From Vulcanimicrobiota bacterium (GTDB lineage: Bacteria; Eremiobacterota; Eremiobacteria; Baltobacterales; Baltobacteraceae), in contig JAQBPL010000399.1 of the NCBI GenBank assembly GCA_028287545.1, positions 1-14,062 on the forward strand: DNA of 14,062 nt, in the 5' to 3' direction. Below the pieces are notes generated by a model that made no database searches, was not told where the DNA came from, and saw nothing but the letters and a program-made list of their open reading frames with translations. Shown here piece by piece: positions 1 through 7,376 of the stretch. How positions within the stretch are numbered: the first letter of the stretch is position 1; the number at the start of each line of letters is the position of its first letter. Made by a program: the position numbers and the translations under genes.

Positions 1-158
1 ATGCGGGTTCCGCCAACGGCTTCTACTTCGCAAATGCGCCGGATCAAAGCAATCCCTGGAACGCAGGCGATCTCGGTATCATGTGGTCCAAGCTTCACAT
101 TACCGACTTTGAGGTTCTCTCGCTCCCACCGATCCGCACGAAGTACTACCGTCCATAA
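1..158 (+). CDS. 3' end of an unrecognised protein (partial, runs off left edge)
   Basis: Reading frame 3 is open from the left edge to a TAA at 156-158 and gives 51 residues. The composition looks like real protein: aromatic residues (FYF near the start, W and Y later), few arginines, and a hydrophobic/polar alternation ending SLPPIRTKYYRP. The other two + frames in this stretch are arginine- and serine-rich, as expected of shadow frames in GC-rich DNA. The alternating segment with the sequence LHITDFEVLSLPP resembles the closing strand of a beta-sandwich domain as found in carbohydrate-binding or polysaccharide-degrading proteins, but this is only an inference from its pattern. The protein cannot be named from this fragment. 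It converges on the glycosyltransferase gene encoded on the - strand. Confidence 0.6.
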   Translation, partial: AGSANGFYFANAPDQSNPWNAGDLGIMWSKLHITDFEVLSLPPIRTKYYRP

Positions 159-197
159 CGGCGTGGCGGTAACGGCGTGGGGATAACGACGCGGGGC
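156..197. repeat. three tandem 14-bp units (TAACGRCGYGG + 3)
   Basis: TAACGGCGTGG occurs at 156-166 and again at 170-180, and TAACGACGCGG follows at 184-194. The period is exactly 14 bp. The first unit begins on the stop codon of the partial gene. The spacer triplets are CGG, GGA and GGC. No function is evident. Confidence 0.7.
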
Positions 198-216
198 CTC
201 GTGTCTTAGCGTCGTT
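185..216. terminator. inverted repeat between convergent genes, possible terminator
   Basis: AACGACGC at 185-192 is perfectly complementary to GCGTCGTT at 209-216, with a 16-nt loop. The right arm begins just after the complement of the glycosyltransferase stop codon (206-208) and so lies in its last codons. It sits between convergent genes, where a bidirectional terminator is expected. There is no T-run on either side, so intrinsic termination is uncertain. Confidence 0.3.
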
Positions 217-1252
217 CGTAGAGCGCGTCGATGCTGGCCGCCCAATGCTCGAGCGTTCCCGCGCCGTCCGTCCGTGCCGCGTGCGTCGACTCGCGAGCGG
301 TCGACAGCATCCCGCGTAAAGCGCTCGCCAGCGCGGGCGCGTCGCCGACGGCCGCGAACCGCACGCCGGGGCGCTCGCCTGCCGTCTCACGGAGGGCGGG
401 GAGATCGCTGGCAACGACCGGCAGTCCGGCGAACATAGCCTCCAGGAGGACGAACGGGAAGCCTTCGCCGCGACTCGGCATTGCGAGCGCGTCACACGCC
501 CACAGCAGCGGCACGACGTCATCGACGCGCTCGATCGCGATGACGCGCGCGTGGCGCGCCAACTCGGCGCACGTCCCGGCCGGCGTCGCGACCGCGACCA
601 CGACGGCCCCGGAAACGTCGGCGAGCGCGGCGGCGAGGACGTCGGCGCCTTTGATATACGAATCGCGGCCGAAGAAGAGGATCGCCCGGTCGTCACCGAT
701 GCCGAGCGCGCTTCGCGCCGCGACTCGTTCCCGCGCGCTCGGCGGCCGAAAGCGTGCGGGGTCGACGGCATTGGGGATCGTGACGAAGCGATCGCGAGGC
801 GCGCCGACTGCTACGAGTTCCTCGCGCACCGCATTCGAAACGGCGACGAAGCGTTCGACGCCCGCGCCGAAAAGGCGGTACTTCAGCAAAGTCTTGAGCG
901 TGCGGTGGACGCGGCCGTTGCGCAGCGAAGTTGAGTGCGCGTGCCAAATCAGCCGCGCGCCGGAGCCCCACAGCGCGACCGTCAGCGGAACCTCCCAGCC
1001 GAAGAAGTGCACGTGCGCCACGTCCGGCCGCCAAGCGTGCGCGAGCTGAGCCGCTTGACGGACACCGGCGACGACGTGCAGCTCCGTCCCGGCTTCTCGC
1101 ACCTGTGCGTACCAGCTGGCGCGATCGACCTGCGGGACGACCAGCGCGAAGGTGTCGCCGCGCGCAGTGATACGGCGCGACAGGGCGGCGATCAAGGGGA
1201 CGAAGCCGCCCGGCGTCACACCGCCGAAGCTGGCACTGTGCAGCACGCGCAC
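206..1252 (-). CDS. GT4-family glycosyltransferase (GT-B fold)
   Basis: This 348-residue protein has the layout of a family 4 retaining glycosyltransferase, which transfers a sugar from a nucleotide-sugar to a lipid-linked or growing glycan at the cytoplasmic face. The N-terminal acceptor half starts with RVLHSASFGG and includes HVHFFGWE and IWHAHS. The inter-domain region has the typical FVAVSNAV and TIPNAVDPARF segments. The donor half has ILFFGRDSYIKGADVL and the E-x7-E motif at E263-E271 within SRGEGFPFVLLEAM. The start is GTG at 1252-1250; a GAGGG run lies about 15 nt upstream, which is far for a ribosome site, so the start is only moderately certain. It is divergent from the next glycosyltransferase gene across a 293-bp gap. 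The sugar and acceptor cannot be read from the sequence. The EPS genes at 1546 and 11362-13797 make exopolysaccharide assembly the likely role. Confidence 0.9.
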   Translation of the reverse strand: MRVLHSASFGGVTPGGFVPLIAALSRRITARGDTFALVVPQVDRASWYAQVREAGTELHVVAGVRQAAQLAHAWRPDVAHVHFFGWEVPLTVALWGSGARLIWHAHSTSLRNGRVHRTLKTLLKYRLFGAGVERFVAVSNAVREELVAVGAPRDRFVTIPNAVDPARFRPPSARERVAARSALGIGDDRAILFFGRDSYIKGADVLAAALADVSGAVVVAVATPAGTCAELARHARVIAIERVDDVVPLLWACDALAMPSRGEGFPFVLLEAMFAGLPVVASDLPALRETAGERPGVRFAAVGDAPALASALRGMLSTARESTHAARTDGAGTLEHWAASIDALYERR

Positions 1253-1545
1253 TTCGTTGTTCGATGCCCCTCGTTGACACCGGCGAAACGGCGCATGGCC
1301 GCCGTTCTGCCGTGCGGCGTCGGCGGGACGTCTATGGACCTATCGGTGCGGTTCGACGGTCTCTTTGCCGGCCCAAGATAGCGGTGCAACCTCCGAAGTT
1401 AGGACGTCGATGCCCACGGCCGTCAGTCGCACGGCTCGAACATCGTGTCCAATCCTCAACCGCTACAATGGGAGCGCCGCTTGTACGTAGTCACCTCGCC
1501 CTCTTTACTCGAATCGAGGCGCCCGCGTTTGAGGGTTCAGCGCTC
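1253..1545. other. divergent intergenic region (293 bp)
   Basis: This gap separates two divergently transcribed glycosyltransferase genes, so it should hold promoters for both. The frame of the rightward gene is open back to 1264, but the translated stretch is arginine-rich and does not look like protein. The only promoter-like element I can point to is TACAAT at 1464-1469. A palindrome ACGGCCGT lies near 1423. No RNA gene was seen. Confidence 0.5.
1464..1469 (+). promoter_or_regulatory. possible -10 box TACAAT for the rightward glycosyltransferase gene
   Basis: TACAAT matches the sigma-70 -10 consensus at five of six positions and stands out in this GC-rich region. It would place the transcript start about 70 nt before the GTG at 1546. 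No convincing -35 hexamer is seen at a spacing of 16-19 bp, so this is tentative. If right, the ATG at 1468, which overlaps the box, cannot be the start codon. Confidence 0.25.
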
Positions 1546-2832
1546 GTGAGAGTCGCGATCCTCTCGCTCTTCTATCCGCCCGAGCCGGCCGCCGGAGCAA
1601 ATCGCGTCGCAGCGATGGTGCGGGCCTTTGCGGATGCCGGGCACTCAGTCAAGGTTTATACCGGAATGCCCTCGTTCCCCGACGGCGTCATCCAGCCGGC
1701 GTATTCCGGGAAACGGCATGCCATCGAGCGTGACGGCGCGATCGAGATCGAACGCGTGTGGACGTTTGCCTCGAGCCCGTCATTCCCGGCGAACCGGCTC
1801 CTCAACTGGAGCTCGGTCTCTCTCGGGATCGCGATCCGAATCGTCGCCGTTCGGGAGAAGTACGATGCGATTGTCGTCTCGTCGCCCCCGATCACGCTCG
1901 CCTTTCCGGCGCTGCTCGGCGCGTTCGCTCACCTGGCCCCGCTCGTCGTCGACATCCGTGATGTGTGGCCGGAAATGGCTATCAAGGTCGGTTCCTGGAA
2001 TCCTAACTCCCCGGTCGCGAAGATTATCGGGGCCATCGCCGATACGCTCTACGAACGCGCGGCGTTTATCGCCTGCGTCACCGAATCCGCCTGCGCCGAA
2101 ATCGTGGCGCGCCGTGTCGATCCGGCGAAGATCGTCCTGGCACCGAACGGTTTCGATCCGTTGGAACCGGCCGCTAGCTCACCGCTCGCGACACCGCCTG
2201 GTGTCCGCGACGTCGTCTACGCCGGGAACATGGGCTTCGCATCCGGCCTCAACGTCGTCCTCGACGCGGCAGGGTTGTTGCGCGACGATCCGACGATCCG
2301 CTTCGTGTTGATAGGCGGAGGCGCCGACGCGATGAAGTTGCGCGCTCGCGTCGCGAATGAGGGTCTCGCCAACGTCGTCTTCACCGGACCGCTTCCACGC
2401 GCGGAGGCGCTACGCGCGGTCGCGGACGCTGCCGCGACCGTCGTCTCGCTCGTCCCGGAATTGGTCGATACCATCCCGGCGAAGATGTTCGACGCGATGG
2501 TGGCCGGCTCACCGATGGTGGTCAGCGCGGGGGGCGAGGCCCAACGGCTCATCGAGCGTGCCGATGCGGGGATCGCCGTGCCGCCGGGGGATCCGCAGGC
2601 GCTGGCCGCGGGTATCCGGCGCATCCTCGGCGACGACTCGATGCGCGCACGCTTTCGCGCCAACGGACCTTCGTTCGTGCGCGCAAACTACGATCGCGCT
2701 GCGACTATGCGCGACTTCGCCGCGCGCGTGGCATCGTGCTGCCGCGCGCGTTCGGAGACGGGCAAGCCGGCGGTTGAGCGCCCGCAATCCGAACGCGCGT
2801 CCGATAATGCCCCGCTGGGACGTTTGGCTTAA
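1546..2832 (+). CDS. WbuB-like GT4 glycosyltransferase
   Basis: The 428-residue product begins VRVAILSLFYPPEPAAGANR, the usual opening of WbuB-like GT4 enzymes that add sugars in O-antigen or EPS assembly. Further family features in order are VYTGMPSFPDG, IERVWTFAS, LLNW, VVSSPPITLAFPALLGA, VVDIRDVWPE, LAPNGFD, VVYAGNMG, FTGPLPRAEAL, VSLVPE, IPAKMFDAMVAGSPMVVSAGGEA. The strict E-x7-E motif is replaced by the AKMFDAM form usual in this subgroup. GTG at 1546 is chosen because the family homology starts there and GAGGG at 1531-1535 provides a ribosome site about 10 nt upstream. An ATG at 1468 is possible but adds sequence without family character. The enzyme is cytosolic or membrane-associated. 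Acceptor and donor are unknown. Confidence 0.9.
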   Translation: MRVAILSLFYPPEPAAGANRVAAMVRAFADAGHSVKVYTGMPSFPDGVIQPAYSGKRHAIERDGAIEIERVWTFASSPSFPANRLLNWSSVSLGIAIRIVAVREKYDAIVVSSPPITLAFPALLGAFAHLAPLVVDIRDVWPEMAIKVGSWNPNSPVAKIIGAIADTLYERAAFIACVTESACAEIVARRVDPAKIVLAPNGFDPLEPAASSPLATPPGVRDVVYAGNMGFASGLNVVLDAAGLLRDDPTIRFVLIGGGADAMKLRARVANEGLANVVFTGPLPRAEALRAVADAAATVVSLVPELVDTIPAKMFDAMVAGSPMVVSAGGEAQRLIERADAGIAVPPGDPQALAAGIRRILGDDSMRARFRANGPSFVRANYDRAATMRDFAARVASCCRARSETGKPAVERPQSERASDNAPLGRLA

Positions 2833-3002
2833 CCGCAGCAACTGGAGCCTCTCGACCGATTGCTACCTCAGCGCATATCGTCACGATGGTCGTCTCGGGA
2901 CCGGGCGATTCAAGTCTGCCTGAGGGGGGCAATGGCAAAATCCGCGCTACCGATGGCCGATTGTTCGCCGCTTTGCGTTGCACGAACCGGGGAACTCACC
3001 TG
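2833..3002. other. intergenic region upstream of the NRPS gene (170 bp)
   Basis: This is the largest + strand gap before the peptide genes and is the natural place for their promoter. The frame of the downstream gene is open from 2886, but the extra 39 residues have no recognisable character. A ribosome site GGGGAA at 2989-2994 stands 8 nt before the ATG at 3003. Two weak matches to the half-site found in the intergenic repeats occur near 2862-2873 and 2897-2908. No terminator with a T-run was seen after the glycosyltransferase gene. Confidence 0.4.
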
Positions 3003-5546
3003 ATGTCTATCGTACGGAACACCAGGATCGACGGACGCGACAGCCGCTTCTCGGAGTGGCCCCGCATCGAAGTTCCGCTGTCGAACGCCCAAGAGGTCAT
3101 GTGGTTCCTCGACCGGGTTCTACCCGATCCTGCGATCTATTACGTTCCAATCGCGTGGCGGGTGAAGGGCTCCCTCGACCTAGAGTGCCTCCAACGGGCC
3201 GTCAACAGATTGGCAGAGCGGCACGAACCGCTGCGAACGACCTTTCCGACCGTCGAGAACCGGCCGACGGCAGTGGTCGCGCCGAATGCCGACGTTCCGA
3301 TCCGCGTGCGCGCCGCAGCCAACGACGACGCCGAGCTCACGGCAATTCTGCGCGAGGAAGCGCGCGAAGCATTCGACCTCAGGCTAGGACCGCTGTTCCG
3401 AGTGCTCTTGGTGCGCGGTTTCGAAGACGACGTGCTAGTCTTCACTTTCCACCACATCGTGTGTGACTGCTGGTCGCTGGCGATCGTCCAGACCGACTTC
3501 TTGGAACTGTACGACGCGGAGCGCGAACGGCGCGAAGCCGCCCTACCGCCGATCGCGTACACCTATGCGGACTTCGCGAGCGACGATCGCGAGGCTGCGG
3601 CGAACGATACGTACGAAGAAAACCTCGCTTGGTGGGCCGAACACCTTCGCGACCTGCCGCGCTTCGAGCTCGATGGCGATCGCCGCCCTCCCGCCAAGCG
3701 CACCGTCCGCGGCGCTCGGATTTCCCGTAAGCTCGGTTCTGACGTGATCGACCGAGTGCGATCCTTTGCCCGTGCACATCGAACCACGACGTTTGCGACG
3801 CTGCTCGCAGCGTATGCTGCGCTCCTGGCGAGGTACTCGGCAAAGGACGAAGTCGTGGTAGGCGTGCCGATGGGTGGTCGCCGGCGGCCGGAGCTCAATC
3901 CCCTAGTCGGCGACTTCACCGAGATGGCGACCCTGCGGATCGATGCCGACCTGTCCCGCTCGTTCGGCGCGTTTGTGAGTGCGACTCAAGACGAGCTTCT
4001 CGACGCTCTCACATATGCTGCAGCGCCGTTTCAGCTTGTCGTCGAACGCGTCGCACCAGGTCGTTCGCACACGCATCAACCGCTCTTCACGGTCGCCATG
4101 GTCGAGTTGCAGCCGCTACGAGACGCAATCGCGGGCGGGGTCGTGTTTTGTCCGTTGCCGCTCGACACGGCGACGGCGAAGTTCGATCTTCTCCTTGAAG
4201 TTACCGAAGATCGGCACGATCTGACCGTCACCTTAGAGTACTCGCTGGACCGCTTCGGAGACGCGGCGGTCGCGAAGCTCATGGACGGCTACGAGCAGCT
4301 CGTCTCGAACGTATTGATGGACCCCGCCGCGCGGCTCGACGACTCACGGCTCATCGAAGCCGACGGCATCTCCGAGCCCGAAGGCCTCCGCGCGGACCCC
4401 GCTAGCTCCGCATCGGGACGTGCGATCGAAGGCGATTCGGAACCGTCGCCTGTTGAGTCGCGGCTTCGGCTGCTGTTTCAAGAAGTGTTGGGTGTTCCTC
4501 AAGTTGACCTAGACGAGAACTTCTTCACGCTGGGCGGTCATTCGCTGCTCGCCGCTCAACTGATAGCACGCGTGGAAGACACGTTTCCCGCCGCGGCTGC
4601 ACGATTCCGCAGAGGAGGCGGCCGCAGCTCCTTGCTTCGTGCCTTCTATAAAGAGCCGACGGCGCGCACGCTTGCAAAGACGCTTGAAGGCGCGCCGGAA
4701 CCGGCCGAATCGATCGTGTGCATGCGCGAAGGCCGTCCGGGCAAAGCCTCCGTGTTCTGGTTTCACGGCCAGTACAACTGGAACGGCTTGTACGCATGGA
4801 ACATCCTGCGTGCATTGCCCGACGACGTCCCGTTCTATCTCGTGCATCCGCACGGCCACGATGATGAGCCTTTTCAGACCGACGTTGACACGCTGGTAGA
4901 CGAACGGTTCGAGGAGGTCCGACGAGCTCGTGCTCACGGACCGTACATCATCGGCGGCTGGTGCAACGGCGCGATCATGGCGTTCGAAGTCGCACGCCGC
5001 CTGCGCGCATTGGGCGAGACCGTGGAAAATCTCGTGTTGTGCGAGACGCCGCCATTGGTTGCGTTCGGCCCGTCGCTGGCGCATTTTGCGCACGCGGTCG
5101 GCGCTCGGCTTGGCCTCGAGGAGCGCAAACGCGTTTCGTTGCTATGCTTCCTGCGCGCGCTCTCCTCGCGCATCGAAGGATTCGCGCGGGGAACGTTTTC
5201 ACACCGCGTCGCCATATTGAAAATGACGACGCAGAAACTTCTCCGCAAGTCCCCTGCCGACCCGCATGGCATCTTTGCGCAGGATACCGCGGAAGCGGCC
5301 CAGCGGCATCACTCGTACGTTCGCGCAATCACGAAGTACCATCCGGGCCCTTGTGACTGCCGAGCGGACATCATCTACGGGTACGACACGTTCATCGTTT
5401 CGGGGCGCCCGGACGGCGGATGGGCGTCTCACGTCGCGGCGGCAAGCGTGCATAGACTTCCACCGCCGATCGAAGGCGTAGATCCAGCCGGTACGATCGG
5501 TGCGATCATGAGCCGCACGATGGCTGGGATCGATCGGCGAGAATGA
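3003..5546 (+). CDS. NRPS protein with condensation, carrier and thioesterase domains (C-PCP-TE), no adenylation domain
   Basis: The 847-residue product has a condensation domain at about 23-450: LSNAQEVMWF, RHEPLRTTF, HHIVCDCWS with the HH pair at 150-151, GVPMGGRRRPELNPLVGDF and HQPLFTVAMVE. A linker of roughly 30-40 residues leads straight to a carrier domain at about 478-562 (LGGHSLLAAQL, phosphopantetheine Ser514). A type I thioesterase-like alpha/beta hydrolase fold follows at about 568-845. No adenylation domain lies between C and PCP. The nucleophile elbow is GGWCNGAIM, so Cys654 replaces the usual Ser. In the C motif HHxxxDG, Gly is replaced by Cys156. The usual GDH catalytic His near the C-terminus is not apparent. 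The PCP has about ten extra residues (534-543 region) after helix 2. The start was chosen for GGGGAA 8 nt upstream. It should form and release an amide product with substrate from the A-PCP protein. The next gene starts within its stop codon. Confidence 0.93.
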   Translation: MSIVRNTRIDGRDSRFSEWPRIEVPLSNAQEVMWFLDRVLPDPAIYYVPIAWRVKGSLDLECLQRAVNRLAERHEPLRTTFPTVENRPTAVVAPNADVPIRVRAAANDDAELTAILREEAREAFDLRLGPLFRVLLVRGFEDDVLVFTFHHIVCDCWSLAIVQTDFLELYDAERERREAALPPIAYTYADFASDDREAAANDTYEENLAWWAEHLRDLPRFELDGDRRPPAKRTVRGARISRKLGSDVIDRVRSFARAHRTTTFATLLAAYAALLARYSAKDEVVVGVPMGGRRRPELNPLVGDFTEMATLRIDADLSRSFGAFVSATQDELLDALTYAAAPFQLVVERVAPGRSHTHQPLFTVAMVELQPLRDAIAGGVVFCPLPLDTATAKFDLLLEVTEDRHDLTVTLEYSLDRFGDAAVAKLMDGYEQLVSNVLMDPAARLDDSRLIEADGISEPEGLRADPASSASGRAIEGDSEPSPVESRLRLLFQEVLGVPQVDLDENFFTLGGHSLLAAQLIARVEDTFPAAAARFRRGGGRSSLLRAFYKEPTARTLAKTLEGAPEPAESIVCMREGRPGKASVFWFHGQYNWNGLYAWNILRALPDDVPFYLVHPHGHDDEPFQTDVDTLVDERFEEVRRARAHGPYIIGGWCNGAIMAFEVARRLRALGETVENLVLCETPPLVAFGPSLAHFAHAVGARLGLEERKRVSLLCFLRALSSRIEGFARGTFSHRVAILKMTTQKLLRKSPADPHGIFAQDTAEAAQRHHSYVRAITKYHPGPCDCRADIIYGYDTFIVSGRPDGGWASHVAAASVHRLPPPIEGVDPAGTIGAIMSRTMAGIDRRE

Positions 5547-6559
5547 TGAACGCGATGCTGGCCGTGGAACACGTCGACAAGTCGTTCCCCGCCGTCCACG
5601 GTCTGCGAGCGCTGCTTCATTCTCTTACCGGGCGTCCGATCGAGCGCAGACAGGTTCTGTACGACGTTTCCCTGCGCGTACAGAGCGGCGAGCTGTTCGG
5701 AGTCCTGGGACCGAACGGAGCCGGGAAGTCGACGCTTCTCAAGCTTCTGGCTACCCTCATTGTCCCCGACCGCGGTCGAATGATCATCGACGGCATCGAC
5801 GTCGAGGCTGATCCACTCGAAGCGAAGCGGCGGATAGCGCTGTGCACGAGCGACGAGCGTTCGTTCTACTTTCGCCTCACGGCCCGCAACAATCTTGAAT
5901 TCTTCGGTGCTCTCATGGGCCTCTCCGGTGCCCATCTGCGCCGCCGCATCGAGGAGTGCGCCGCCATGGTGGACTTGACCGAACACCTCGATAGGCGCTT
6001 CGGTCACTTCTCCTCAGGGATGCGGGCGCGACTCACCGTTGCACGAGCGCTTCTGGCCGATCCGGCGATCCTGTTCTTCGATGAGCCGACGCGCGCCGTC
6101 GACCCAATCCACGCGCAGGAAATCCGTTCCCTCATCCGCGTCAACCTGGTCGACGGCGCGGGAAAGACCGTCATCCTGGCGACGAACCTGCTCGTCGAAG
6201 CGTGGGAACTCTGCGATCGCGTTGCTGTGGTGAATCACGGGCGCATCGTCGCGCTCGGTCCTCCCCGCGAGCTCGGGCTCGAGTTCGACGCGCTGGCCCG
6301 CTACCAGGTTACGCTCGACGATGTTGACGAGGGACTCCTCGCGCGGACGCGGACCATCCCTGGGGTGCGTATGCTGCAGGTCGTGCGCACCGAGCAGGGG
6401 ATCGATCTGCACATCGATCTCGAGCCCGCCAACGGGGCACTCGGGGCGCTGATGCGCGCGATTTCTCGGGACGGGAACACATTGCGCGAGTTTCGCAGAG
6501 TCGAACGCGAGCCGCTCGATGTCTTCAAGAAAGTCACGTCCGATGGTCCCCTCGATTAG
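5543..6559 (+). CDS. ABC-2 type exporter, ATP-binding protein
   Basis: The 338-residue protein energises export with the permease encoded next. Walker A is GPNGAGKST at 56-64 (Lys62), the signature loop is FSSGM at 156-160, and Walker B ends in Asp180-Glu181 (FFDEPT). The Q-loop region has the form SDERSFYFRLTARNNLEFF, as in some ABC-2 ATPases with DERSFYWRLT. The H-loop reads ATNLLVEAWELCDRV, so Asn215 takes the place of the switch His. About 110 residues after the nucleotide domain make up a C-terminal extension, as in DrrA-type drug exporters (about 330 residues). The ATG at 5543 overlaps the NRPS stop codon as ATGATGA, and a second ATG follows at 5546, so translation is probably coupled. 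Cargo is inferred from context: most likely the peptide product, though an EPS-related role is possible. Confidence 0.93.
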   Translation: MMNAMLAVEHVDKSFPAVHGLRALLHSLTGRPIERRQVLYDVSLRVQSGELFGVLGPNGAGKSTLLKLLATLIVPDRGRMIIDGIDVEADPLEAKRRIALCTSDERSFYFRLTARNNLEFFGALMGLSGAHLRRRIEECAAMVDLTEHLDRRFGHFSSGMRARLTVARALLADPAILFFDEPTRAVDPIHAQEIRSLIRVNLVDGAGKTVILATNLLVEAWELCDRVAVVNHGRIVALGPPRELGLEFDALARYQVTLDDVDEGLLARTRTIPGVRMLQVVRTEQGIDLHIDLEPANGALGALMRAISRDGNTLREFRRVEREPLDVFKKVTSDGPLD

Positions 6560-7376
6560 CCCGCTGCCGGCGTTTACGCTGGCAAAGATTGGTGCGATCT
6601 TCCGTCGCGACGCGCGAGTCACGGTCTCGTACGCGGGAAACTTCGCCCTAACGTGGCTTGCGATCGTCGTCGAAGTGGTGATTGCATGGTACATTTCGCG
6701 GTTGATCCCGCCGTCGCCGAATTTCGGCGCGGGCGGCGCCGTGGTTTCGTACTTTCAGTTTCTCGTCGTCAATTTCGCCTTCGTGCACTTTCAAGGCGCC
6801 GCGCTCAACAGCTTCGCCGAGACGATTCGGGAGGGCCAGTTAACCGGGACGCTTGAGGTGGTGCTCGCGACGCCCACGACGCTGCCGGTGCTCGTTCTCT
6901 CGTCGGCCGCCTGGTCGTTCACCCTCACCGGGCTGCAGACGTTAACGTATCTCCTCATCGCGATGCTGTTCGGGCTCGACCTCTCGCGCATCAACGTCCT
7001 CACCGCGATCGTGTTCCTGATCCTGACGATAGCTGCGGTCTCGCCGCTCGGAGTCTTCGCTGCCGCGCTCGCGATGGTGATCAAGAAACCGGGGCCGATC
7101 GAGTATGTCTCCACCGCCTCCGCACAATTGTTCGGCGGCGTCTTTCTACCGCTGAGTTCGCTCCCTATTGCGATGCAAGCTGTCGGGTGGTGTCTCCCGA
7201 TTACGCATGCGTTGATCGGCTTCCGCGCCGCAACGGCGGGTGTTCCGCTCGCGGACGTCGCCTCGGACGCAATCTGGCTCGTCGTCGCCTCCGTCGTGCT
7301 CATGCCGTTTTCGCTATGGCTCTTCGCGCGCGCGGTGCGCAAAGCGCGCATCGACGGTACGCTGGCAATGTACTAG
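6543..7376 (+). CDS. ABC-2 type exporter, permease protein
   Basis: This integral membrane protein of about 277 residues has six predicted hydrophobic segments, beginning with ALTWLAIVVEVVIAWYI and including FQFLVVNFAFVHF, VLTAIVFLILTIAAVSPLGVF and AIWLVVASVVLMPFSLWLF. The REGQLTGTLEVVLATP segment before the third membrane span is characteristic of ABC2_membrane permeases and is the likely coupling helix to the ATPase. Length and gene order match DrrA/DrrB-type pairs. Two starts are possible: ATG at 6519, eight codons longer, and ATG at 6543. I prefer 6543 because its protein starts closer to the usual family N-terminus; neither has a strong ribosome site. In either case the gene overlaps the ATPase gene. 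It should form a homodimer in the inner membrane. Export of the peptide product is an inference from position. Confidence 0.9.
   Translation: MVPSISPLPAFTLAKIGAIFRRDARVTVSYAGNFALTWLAIVVEVVIAWYISRLIPPSPNFGAGGAVVSYFQFLVVNFAFVHFQGAALNSFAETIREGQLTGTLEVVLATPTTLPVLVLSSAAWSFTLTGLQTLTYLLIAMLFGLDLSRINVLTAIVFLILTIAAVSPLGVFAAALAMVIKKPGPIEYVSTASAQLFGGVFLPLSSLPIAMQAVGWCLPITHALIGFRAATAGVPLADVASDAIWLVVASVVLMPFSLWLFARAVRKARIDGTLAMY

Noticed and set aside
551..934. Open frames on the + strand inside the - strand glycosyltransferase gene
   Set aside because: Compositions are typical of shadow frames; the - strand protein has clear GT4 motifs throughout.
1264..1545. N-terminal extension of the WbuB-like glycosyltransferase to ATG 1264 or ATG 1468
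   Set aside because: The extension has no family character, the homologous N-terminus begins exactly at GTG 1546, and a ribosome site precedes that codon.
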